NCBI GenBank assembly: GCA_021815835.1
Contig: JAKAZN010000024.1
Span: forward strand, 1 to 11,219
Reading direction: 5' to 3'
Length of the DNA: 11,219 nucleotides
Source of the DNA: Pseudomonadota bacterium
Lineage (GTDB): Bacteria; Pseudomonadota; Alphaproteobacteria; Acetobacterales; Acetobacteraceae
Shown here: positions 5,966 to 11,219 of the stretch, piece by piece
Position numbering within the stretch: position 1 is the first letter of the stretch
How the letters are laid out: the number at the start of each line of letters is the position of its first letter
Notes under the pieces: generated by a model
What the model was told of the DNA's origin: nothing
The model's input: only the letters and a program-made list of their open reading frames with translations
The model's database searches: none
Made by a program: the position numbers and the translations under genes

Positions 5966-6940
5966 ATGATTATGGTCACGGGTGGGGCCGGATTCATCGG
6001 CTCGAATCTGCAAGCCGCGCTGTACCGCCGTGGGGCGGAGACGGTCGTCGTCGATTGGCTGGGCGATCAGGGGAAGTGGCGCAACCTCGCCACCCATCCC
6101 CCGGCGCGGCTGATCCCGCCCGAGGCGCTGGACGAGTTCCTCGCCGCGCGCCCACCGATCGAGGCGCTGGTCCATCTCGGCGCGGTCAGCGAGACCACCG
6201 CGACCGATGGCGACCGCGCCTGGGCCACCAACGTCGAACTGCCGCTGCGGCTCTGGGCGTGGTGCGCCGCGCGCGGGGTGCGGTTCATCTACGCCTCCTC
6301 CGCCGCGACCTACGGGGACGGCGCGGCGGGGTTCGACGACGATCCGGCCGCGCTGCCCCGGTTGCGTCCGCTTAATCTCTACGGCTGGACCAAACACGCC
6401 TTCGACCTGCGGGTGGCGGCCTTGCTGGCCGGCGGCGCGCCGCGCCCGCCGCAATGGGCGGGGCTGAAATTCTTCAACGTCTATGGCCCGAACGAATACC
6501 ATAAGGGACCGATGATCTCGGTCGTGAAGGTGAAACACGACGAGATCGCCGCCGGCCACGCCCCGCGGCTGTTCCGCTCCGATCGCGCCGGGCTCGCCGA
6601 CGGCGCCCAGGCGCGCGATTTCATCTGGGTGGGGGACGTGGTGGACGTGATCCTCTGGCTGCTGGACAACCGGGGCGTAAACGGGCTGTTCAATCTCGGC
6701 ACCGGGCGGGCGCGCACCTATCTCGATCTGGCGCACGCCGTCTGCGACGCCGCCGGCGTGCCGCGCCAGGTGGATTTCATCGACATGCCGGCCAAGCTGC
6801 GCGGCCAGTACCAATCCTTCACCGAGGCCCCGATGACCCGCCTGCGCGCCGCCGGCTATCCCGGCCAGTTCACCCCCCTGGAAGACGGCATCGGCCGCTA
6901 TGTGCGCGACTACCTGAGCCAGCCGGACGCGCACGCGTGA
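5966..6940 (+). CDS. hldD: ADP-L-glycero-D-manno-heptose 6-epimerase
   Basis: A 324-residue extended short-chain dehydrogenase/reductase of the HldD (RfaD) type, full length. The Rossmann nucleotide motif VTGGAGFIGSN is at residues 4-14, the catalytic Ser region SSAATYG at 111-117, and Tyr139/Lys143 in YGWTK. FFNVYGPNEYHKGPM (169-183) carries the second conserved lysine, Lys180, specific to HldD. QARDFIWVGDVVDV (215-228) and FNLGTG (242-247) follow. The enzyme converts ADP-D-glycero- to ADP-L-glycero-D-manno-heptose for the LPS inner core, in the cytoplasm. ATG 5966 and ATG 5972 (codon 3) are both possible starts, and neither has a ribosome site. The stop overlaps the lgt start (GTGA, 6937-6940), so the two are probably translationally coupled. 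Confidence 0.95.
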   Translation: MIMVTGGAGFIGSNLQAALYRRGAETVVVDWLGDQGKWRNLATHPPARLIPPEALDEFLAARPPIEALVHLGAVSETTATDGDRAWATNVELPLRLWAWCAARGVRFIYASSAATYGDGAAGFDDDPAALPRLRPLNLYGWTKHAFDLRVAALLAGGAPRPPQWAGLKFFNVYGPNEYHKGPMISVVKVKHDEIAAGHAPRLFRSDRAGLADGAQARDFIWVGDVVDVILWLLDNRGVNGLFNLGTGRARTYLDLAHAVCDAAGVPRQVDFIDMPAKLRGQYQSFTEAPMTRLRAAGYPGQFTPLEDGIGRYVRDYLSQPDAHA

Positions 6941-7779
6941 CCTTCGGTCTCGCCGGCGTGCTCGTCGATCCCGGATTCGATCCGGTCGCGATCCATCTCG
7001 GGCCGATCCTGATCCGCTGGTATGCGCTGGCCTATATCACCGCGCTGCTGATCGGCTGGCGCATCGCGCGGGTGCTGGTCCGTCGCGCCCCGATCGTCGC
7101 GACCGTCGAGCAGGTGGACGATTTCCTCACCTGGGCGACGCTCGGCGTGGTGCTGGGCGGACGGCTCGGCTACGTGCTGTTCTATCAGCCGGCGCTGTAT
7201 TTCGCCCATCCGCTGCTGATCCCGGCGGTCTGGGACGGGGGCATGAGCTTCCATGGCGGGGCGATCGGCGTCGCGATCGCCATCGCATGGTTCTGCCGGC
7301 GCAACGCCATCCCGTTTCTCGCCTTCGCGGACCGGATCGCCGTGCCGGTGCCGGTGGGTCTCGGCCTCGGCCGGGTCGCCAATTTCATCAACGGCGAGCT
7401 GTGGGGGCGGCGCGTGCCGGGCTGCACGCCCACCCATTGCTGGCTGCCGATCGCGCTGATCTATCCCGCCGCCGGGCCGGCGCCGCGGTACCCTTCCGAA
7501 CTGATCGAGGCGGCGCTGGAGGGCATCCTGCTGCTCGCGGTCATGCTGCTGCTGGCGCGCAGCGACCGGCTGCGCGCGCGGCCCGGCTTCCTCGCCGGCG
7601 TCTTCGTGGTCGGCTATGGCGTCTGCCGGATCGTCGCGGAATCGTTCCGCGAGCCGGATCCGTTCCTGGGCTATCTCGCCGGCGGCCTGACCATGGGCCA
7701 GATATTGTCGATCCCCATGCTGCTGATCGGCGCGGGGCTGATCTGGTACGCGCAGCGCCATCGCCTGCCGGGTGGCTGA
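6937..7779 (+). CDS. lgt: Prolipoprotein diacylglyceryl transferase
   Basis: A 280-residue integral membrane enzyme that moves diacylglycerol from phosphatidylglycerol to the lipobox cysteine of prolipoproteins. Residues known to matter in E. coli Lgt line up by spacing: Tyr29 (Y26), His106 in FHGGAIG (H103), Arg146, Asn149, Glu154 and Gly157 in GRVANFINGELWG (R143, N146, E151, G154), and Tyr227, Arg231 and Glu235 in YGVCRIVAESFREPD (Y235, R239, E243). Hydrophobic segments lie near 20-45, 65-85, 103-120, 195-207, 217-232 and 250-270. The GTG start at 6937 overlaps the hldD stop. Two oddities: an insertion at about 158-172 with two cysteines (Cys163, Cys168), and RYPSELIEA (184-192) where RHPSQLYEA is usual. 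Confidence 0.95.
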   Translation: MTFGLAGVLVDPGFDPVAIHLGPILIRWYALAYITALLIGWRIARVLVRRAPIVATVEQVDDFLTWATLGVVLGGRLGYVLFYQPALYFAHPLLIPAVWDGGMSFHGGAIGVAIAIAWFCRRNAIPFLAFADRIAVPVPVGLGLGRVANFINGELWGRRVPGCTPTHCWLPIALIYPAAGPAPRYPSELIEAALEGILLLAVMLLLARSDRLRARPGFLAGVFVVGYGVCRIVAESFREPDPFLGYLAGGLTMGQILSIPMLLIGAGLIWYAQRHRLPGG

Positions 7780-7789
7780 GGCGGGCGCG

Positions 7790-8779
7790 ATGGAGCGGCT
7801 CGATCGCTTCATGGCGCGCGCCAACGCGGCCTATTACGCGACTCGCGATCCCTTCGCGGATTTCACCACGGCGCCGGAAATCTCCCAGGTGTTCGGGGAA
7901 ATCCTGGGTCTCTGGGCCGCGGTCGCGTGGCAGGGGCTGGGCTGCCCCGCCCCCGTGCTGCTGGCCGAGGCGGGGCCTGGCCGGGGCACCTTGATGGCCG
8001 ACGCGCTGCGCGCGATCCGGGCCGTGGCCCCCGATTTCGGCGCGGCGCTGGCGGTGCATCTGATCGAGACCTCGCCCCGGCTGCGCGCGCTGCAGGCGGC
8101 GGCGCTGCCCGATGCCGCGCCCGTCTGGCACGAATCGCTCGACACGCTGCCCGCCGGGCCGCTGCTGCTACTGGCCAACGAGTTCCTGGACGCGCTGCCG
8201 ATCCGCCAGTTCGTGCGTCGCGGCGCGGGCTGGGCGGAACGTTTCGTCGCCGGGGGCGGCATCGTCGAACGCCCCGCGGTCGCAACGGACGGACCCGATG
8301 CCCCCGGGCTGGCGGAAGGCGAGGTTGCGGAAATCTGTGCTCCCGCGCGCGATTTCGTGGCGGGTCTCGCCGCCCGGTTCGCGCGGGTCCCGGGGGCCGC
8401 GCTGCTGGTGGATTACGGCCCCGAGGCACCGGGGCACGCCAGTTCCTTGCAGGCGATCCGCGCCGGCGCGCCCGCCGACCCGCTGGCCGCGCCGGGGGCG
8501 GCCGATCTGACGGCGCATGTGGATTTCGCCGCGCTGGCCGGGGTCGCGCGCGCGGCGGGGGCGGCGGTGCACGGCCCGCTGGCGCAGGGCGTGCTGCTCG
8601 GCCGGCTCGGCTTTGGTGAGCGCACCGCCCGGTTGGCGCGAGGCCAGCCACCGGACAAGGCGGCGTTGCTGGACTCGGCCGCGCGCCGCCTGACCGCGCC
8701 CTATCGCATGGGCCGGCTGTTCAAGGCCCTGGCGTTGTGTTCCCCGGGGAGCCCGCCGCCGCCGGGGTTCGCGGCGTGA
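7790..8779 (+). CDS. NDUFAF7-like class I SAM-dependent methyltransferase (COG1565)
   Basis: A 329-residue protein of the MidA/NDUFAF7 family. The N-terminal DRFMARANAAYYATRDPF and TTAPEISQVFGE (27-37) are family signatures. AEAGPGRGTL (59-68) is the SAM-binding motif I, LIETSPRLR (91-99) supplies the acidic ribose-binding residue, and NEFLDALPIRQF (130-141), LVDYGP (206-211) and ADLTAHVDF (238-246) complete the set. The C-terminus YRMGRLFKALA is intact. Mitochondrial NDUFAF7 dimethylates an arginine of the complex I subunit NDUFS2; the bacterial substrate is not established. ATG 7790 is preferred, with GAGG eight bases upstream; a GTG at 7772 overlapping the lgt stop would add six residues. 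It is the third gene of the hldD-lgt operon. The pgeF (YfiH-type laccase-domain) gene often next in this cluster is absent. Confidence 0.87.
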   Translation: MERLDRFMARANAAYYATRDPFADFTTAPEISQVFGEILGLWAAVAWQGLGCPAPVLLAEAGPGRGTLMADALRAIRAVAPDFGAALAVHLIETSPRLRALQAAALPDAAPVWHESLDTLPAGPLLLLANEFLDALPIRQFVRRGAGWAERFVAGGGIVERPAVATDGPDAPGLAEGEVAEICAPARDFVAGLAARFARVPGAALLVDYGPEAPGHASSLQAIRAGAPADPLAAPGAADLTAHVDFAALAGVARAAGAAVHGPLAQGVLLGRLGFGERTARLARGQPPDKAALLDSAARRLTAPYRMGRLFKALALCSPGSPPPPGFAA

Positions 8780-8824
8780 TCCGGCGCAGGCGCGATCCCC
8801 GGTTCTCCCACGCGGCGCCCTGAA

Positions 8825-8852
8825 AACGACGGAGTGGGCGCGCAGGCACTCC
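8825..8852 (-). terminator. Probable terminator for the lipoprotein gene
   Basis: Read on the minus strand, GGAGTG (8852-8847) pairs with CACTCC (8836-8831) across a 10-nt loop, and the stem is followed by GTCGTTTT. It begins six bases after the lipoprotein stop. The stem is short, but the T-rich tail is the only one of its kind in the window. It may also mark the end of the converging methyltransferase operon. Confidence 0.45.
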
Positions 8853-8858
8853 CCCCAG

Positions 8859-9461
8859 CTATGCCGCCTGCTCCGCCGCCAGCGCCGACTCCGCCTGCCC
8901 CAACACCATCCGCAACGCCGCCAGCAGCGCCCGCACCACGTCCGCCGCCGCTGCCGTCGCGAACGGGGCCTCTCCCGCCAAGGTCCGCTGCAGCACCACT
9001 CGCGCCGGCTGCGTCCGGACCAGCACGAGCGCCAGCGCCACCCGCGCCCGCCCACGCGCGCCCAGAAACGCCGTCAGCTCCCCGCTCAGCACAAAATCCC
9101 CCGCCACCCCGGCATCCGACCCCACCACCGCCGCGAACAGCCCCGACTCGGCCAGCCAGCGCCGCAGATCGTCGGTGACCCCCTCCGCCGGCGACACCGC
9201 CCACTGATTGTAGAAATCCACATGCAGGCTGCCATCCGGGCGCAGCCACTGCACCCCCCGCCGCTCCAGCCCCGGCGCCGGCTCCAGCCCCCGCACCACG
9301 AGCACCCTCCCGCCCGGGCGCGGCGGCAGCGCCACGGGCCGGCGCAAGGTCAGCGGCCATTCCACCTGTTCGACATAGGCCGGCCGTGACAGCGCCGAGC
9401 AGCCCGCCAGCGCCAGCGGCGCGCCCAGCAGGACCCGGCGGCGCAACGTGAGCGCCCTCAT
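8859..9461 (-). CDS. PqiC-like ABC-type transport auxiliary lipoprotein
   Basis: A 200-residue predicted lipoprotein. The signal is basic (RRR at 7-9) and hydrophobic and ends in the lipobox LALAGC, with Cys21 as the lipidation site. The mature part matches the ABC-transport auxiliary lipoprotein family (PF03886): a VEWPL...P segment, VDFYNQWAVSPAEGVTDDLRRWLAESGLFAAVV (about 81-113), GDFVLSGELTAF at 121-132, a beta segment near 140-150, and a C-terminal helix rich in Ala. Relatives bind PqiB or MlaD-like MCE proteins at the outer membrane in lipid transport. No MCE, MlaE or MlaF gene is near, so it is an orphan here. AAGGGGAGG runs directly into the ATG at 9461. A TTG at codon 6 is an alternative start. 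It lies 43 bp downstream of the GNAT gene, probably in one transcript. Confidence 0.75.
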   Translation of the reverse strand: MRALTLRRRVLLGAPLALAGCSALSRPAYVEQVEWPLTLRRPVALPPRPGGRVLVVRGLEPAPGLERRGVQWLRPDGSLHVDFYNQWAVSPAEGVTDDLRRWLAESGLFAAVVGSDAGVAGDFVLSGELTAFLGARGRARVALALVLVRTQPARVVLQRTLAGEAPFATAAAADVVRALLAALRMVLGQAESALAAEQAA

Positions 9462-9504
9462 CCTCCCCTTTCCCGCATGTGGCAGAGGGGGAGGGGGGTG
9501 AGGG

Positions 9505-10056
9505 TCACGCCGCCAACTCCGCCACCGCGGACCCGTCCGGACGCGCCAGCACCGCCTCGATCACCCCCGCCTCTCCCGGCACATGCCGCAGCCGGAACCC
9601 CAGGCCGCGCGCCAAATCGAGCATCGGCGTATTCTCCGCCAGGATTTCCCCGACCACGCGCCGCATCCCATGCGCCCAGGCCCAGTCCAGCAGCCGCCCC
9701 ATCAGATGTCCCGCCACCCCATGGCCCTTCACGTCCGGCTGCACCACGACCGCGAATTCTCCCACCTCGGGATCGGCCTCCCGCACCAGGCGCGCGACAC
9801 CCACCGTCTCCCCGGTTGCCTCGCGCACCGCGATGAAGGCCATGTCGCGATCGTAATCCAGCCGTGTGAAGCGGGCCAGCATGGCCGGCGTGAGGTCGCG
9901 CACCGCGGCGAAGAAGCGCAGGCGGATATCCTCGGGGGTCAGGCGATGGAAGAACGCATCGTGCGCAGCCGCGTCCTCGGGACGAATCGGGCGGATCTCC
10001 AGGGGCTCGCCCCAGGCGCTCCAATGTTCTTCCAGTTCCGCCGGGTAGGCTGACAT
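9505..10056 (-). CDS. GNAT N-acetyltransferase, stand-alone Pat-like
   Basis: A 183-residue single-domain GNAT protein. The sequence IRPIRPEDAAAHDAFFHRLTPEDIRLRFF (21-49) and FTRLDYDRDMAFIAV (63-77) closely recalls the C-terminal acetyltransferase domain of Pat-type protein lysine acetyltransferases, which control acetyl-CoA synthetase. VVQPDVKGHGVAGHLM (104-119) is the acetyl-CoA pyrophosphate loop, with Lys110 where Arg/Gln is usual. GEILAENTPMLDLARGLGF (136-154) is motif B. The large ADP-forming acyl-CoA synthetase part of Pat is missing. The target is unknown. GAGGAG sits six bases before ATG 10056 and directly abuts the ATG at 10062, so 10056 (MSAYPAELEE) is preferred. The gene is divergent from the hydrolase and upstream of the lipoprotein gene. 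Confidence 0.85.
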   Translation of the reverse strand: MSAYPAELEEHWSAWGEPLEIRPIRPEDAAAHDAFFHRLTPEDIRLRFFAAVRDLTPAMLARFTRLDYDRDMAFIAVREATGETVGVARLVREADPEVGEFAVVVQPDVKGHGVAGHLMGRLLDWAWAHGMRRVVGEILAENTPMLDLARGLGFRLRHVPGEAGVIEAVLARPDGSAVAELAA

Positions 10057-10077
10057 CGGCATCTCCTCGATCCAGGC

Positions 10078-10106
10078 TTGAGGACGCCGCCCCCTCCGGC
10101 AACAAT
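10078..10106 (+). promoter_or_regulatory. Candidate promoter for the alpha/beta hydrolase
   Basis: TTGAGG (10078-10083) and AACAAT (10101-10106) are separated by exactly 17 bp, each 4 of 6 to the sigma-70 consensus. Transcription would start near 10113, about 30 bases before the ATG, with AGGGAGAAG in the leader. This lies in the 87-bp divergent gap. The match is moderate and by eye. Confidence 0.3.
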
Positions 10107-10143
10107 GCCATAGATAGGTCGCGCACGCACAGGGAGAAGACGT

Positions 10144-11109
10144 ATGGCCCCCCCGAAACTGGACCCCGACATGCAGGCCTGGATGGACGACCAGGCCCAG
10201 GCGGCCTCCGCCTACCCACCGATCCGGCTGGAAATCCCCCTCGATCCGCACCGCGCGACCAACGATGCGCTGGCCATGCGCATGGCCGGTGGCGGTCCGA
10301 CCATGGCCCGCTCCGAGGATCGCTGGGTGTTTGCCCGCGGCCGGCGCATCCAGTGTCGCCTGCATATCCCCCGCAATGCCCCCGATCCCGCCCCCGCGCT
10401 GATCTATTTCCACGGCGGCGGCTGGGTCTGGGCCTCGATCGACACCCATGACCGGCTGATGCGCGACTACGCGGACGGCGCGGGCATCGCCGTCATCGGC
10501 GTCGATTACGCGCTGTCGCCGGAGGCCAAATTTCCCCAGGCGCCCGAGGAATGCGCCGCCGTCACGACCTGGCTGGCGGCCCACGGCGCCGATTGGGGGA
10601 TCGATCCCACGAAGCTGCTCCTGGGCGGCGATTCGGCCGGCGCCAACCTCGCGCTCGCCGCGGCGCTGCTGCTGCGCGACCAGGGCGGCCCCGCGATCGC
10701 GGGCCTGCTTGCCAGCTATCCGGTCTGCGACAGCCGCTTCGATACCCCGAGCTACCGCGACTACGGCACCGGCCTCGGCCTGACCACGGAGAAGATGCGG
10801 TTCTACTGGTCCGCCTACGTCCCCCACGACGCCGACCGGCTCCACCCCGTCGCCGCCCCGCTGCGCGCCGATCTGACCGGCCTGCCCCCGACCCGGCTGC
10901 AAATCGCCGCCCACGACGTGCTTCGCAGCGAATGCGAGGCGCTGGACCGCAAATTGCGCGAAGCCGGCGTGCCCACCGAAACCAGCCTCTACCCCGGCAC
11001 CGTCCACGGGTTCGTCCGCTGCACCGACAGCGTCCAGAAAGCCCGCGACGCCATGACCGCCACCACCGCTTGGCTGCGCGGGATAGCCGCACCGGGGAAG
11101 AGCGGGTAA
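10144..11109 (+). CDS. Alpha/beta hydrolase, hormone-sensitive lipase (HSL/bHSL) family
   Basis: A 321-residue esterase/lipase of bacterial family IV. The oxyanion-hole motif HGGGW is at residues 90-94. GDSAG (162-166) has the nucleophile Ser164, HDVLRSE the acid Asp258, and VHGF the base His288, a complete catalytic triad at standard spacing. DYALSPEAKFPQAPEE (121-136) is the familiar family stretch after the first strands. The N-terminal cap region (about 1-60) starts MAPPKLDPDMQAWMDD, as in many HSL-type esterases. There is no signal peptide, so it is probably cytoplasmic, acting on short acyl esters; the natural substrate is unknown. ATG 10144 has a strong AGGGAGAAG upstream. It is monocistronic, followed by a double hairpin, and divergent from the GNAT gene. 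Confidence 0.92.
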   Translation: MAPPKLDPDMQAWMDDQAQAASAYPPIRLEIPLDPHRATNDALAMRMAGGGPTMARSEDRWVFARGRRIQCRLHIPRNAPDPAPALIYFHGGGWVWASIDTHDRLMRDYADGAGIAVIGVDYALSPEAKFPQAPEECAAVTTWLAAHGADWGIDPTKLLLGGDSAGANLALAAALLLRDQGGPAIAGLLASYPVCDSRFDTPSYRDYGTGLGLTTEKMRFYWSAYVPHDADRLHPVAAPLRADLTGLPPTRLQIAAHDVLRSECEALDRKLREAGVPTETSLYPGTVHGFVRCTDSVQKARDAMTATTAWLRGIAAPGKSG

Positions 11110-11132
11110 ACCGAGGGCGACGGCAAGAAAGG

Positions 11133-11186
11133 CCAGGGGGCGCTGCCCCCCTGGACCCCCCGCCAGGGAACAAGTCCCCTGGACCC
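11133..11186 (+). repeat. Double hairpin after the hydrolase gene, repeat-like and possibly a terminator
   Basis: Hairpin 1 (11133-11154) pairs CCAGGGGGC with GCCCCCCTGG, with one extra C on the right arm. Hairpin 2 (11163-11182) pairs CCAGGGA with TCCCCTGG, again one extra C. Both are followed by ACCCC, so CCCTGGACCCC occurs twice about 28 bp apart, and the second ends ACCCCTTT. CTGG (11151-11154) can instead pair with CCAG (11163-11166), giving a competing fold. I recall similar CAGGGGGC-GCCCCCTGGACCCC pairs as frequent intergenic elements in Acetobacteraceae; copy number here cannot be judged from one window. No gene is seen from 11110 to the right edge. Confidence 0.5.
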
Positions 11187-11219
11187 CTTTCACTTTGGCT
11201 CCGTGCGGGGTGGGGGTGG

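Noticed and set aside
4321-5997. A 558-codon minus-strand open frame opposite the binding protein and ubiK
   Set aside because: It is antisense to a convincing exported binding protein and has no recognisable domain; it results from high GC at third codon positions.
5951-6934. A 327-codon minus-strand frame opposite hldD
   Set aside because: The plus-strand frame carries complete HldD motifs; the antisense product has no family resemblance.
7863-8651. A 262-codon Arg/Pro-rich minus-strand frame opposite the methyltransferase
   Set aside because: Arg/Pro/Ala-rich antisense composition without motifs; the sense strand has the SAM motif.
8701-9360. Gly/Ala-rich 219-codon minus-strand frame overlapping the lipoprotein gene
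   Set aside because: It is a frame-shifted reading of the lipoprotein gene with low-complexity composition; the lipobox and domain are in the other frame.
9505-11193. A 562-codon minus-strand frame joining an upstream extension to the GNAT domain, as if a large two-domain Pat protein
   Set aside because: The extension lies antisense to the alpha/beta hydrolase with an intact catalytic triad and shows no CoA-synthetase motif. GAGGAG before 10056 marks the true start.

Overview
The window is GC-rich, ordinary-looking chromosomal DNA from an alphaproteobacterium. The protein styles and one intergenic hairpin type recall Acetobacteraceae (Rhodospirillales/Acetobacterales); this is inference, with no rRNA or marker gene present to fix it. 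Long open frames on the antisense strand, up to 843 codons, are a by-product of the high GC content. I see no tRNA, rRNA, CRISPR array, transposase, phage gene or origin. Eleven protein genes are complete and one is cut by the left edge.

Layout, left to right. (1) 3-1071, plus strand: the 3' part of subunit A and all of subunit B of a 3-oxoacid / 3-oxoadipate CoA-transferase (PcaIJ-like), the end of a catabolic operon lying mostly to the left. (2) 1101-3000, minus strand: a two-gene unit, a fold-type I PLP aminotransferase followed 16 bp later by a glutathione S-transferase-like protein. Its end converges on the CoA-transferase operon, and a 26-bp tandem duplication sits at the junction. (3) 3139-5565, plus strand: an M20 zinc metallohydrolase (ArgE/DapE-like), divergent from the aminotransferase, then a Tat/Sec-exported Leu/Ile/Val-type ABC substrate-binding protein with no permease or ATPase beside it. 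(4) 5588-5614: a perfect 12-bp hairpin between converging genes. (5) 5616-5906, minus: a UbiK/BMFP small coiled-coil protein. (6) 5966-8779, plus: a tightly packed envelope operon, hldD, lgt and an NDUFAF7-like (COG1565) methyltransferase. (7) 8859-10056, minus: a GNAT acetyltransferase followed by a PqiC-like ABC-transport auxiliary lipoprotein. (8) 10144-11109, plus: an HSL-type alpha/beta hydrolase, followed by a double hairpin of repeat type.

How the genes may work together. Region 1 supplies acyl-CoA from a 3-oxo acid, probably in aromatic (beta-ketoadipate) catabolism. Regions 2-3 look like an amino-acid or N-acyl-amino-acid uptake and utilisation neighbourhood: binding protein, deacylase or peptidase, aminotransferase. 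No substrate can be read from the sequence. Region 6 groups LPS-core heptose synthesis with lipoprotein maturation, and the lipoprotein in region 7 would itself be an Lgt substrate.

I did not find a convincing new multi-gene system. The observations most worth following are the 26-bp duplication of a shared stop-codon palindrome, the probably leaderless hldD placed between ubiK and lgt, the stand-alone Pat-like acetyltransferase, the orphan PqiC-like lipoprotein, a cysteine-pair insertion in Lgt, and the paired intergenic hairpins.
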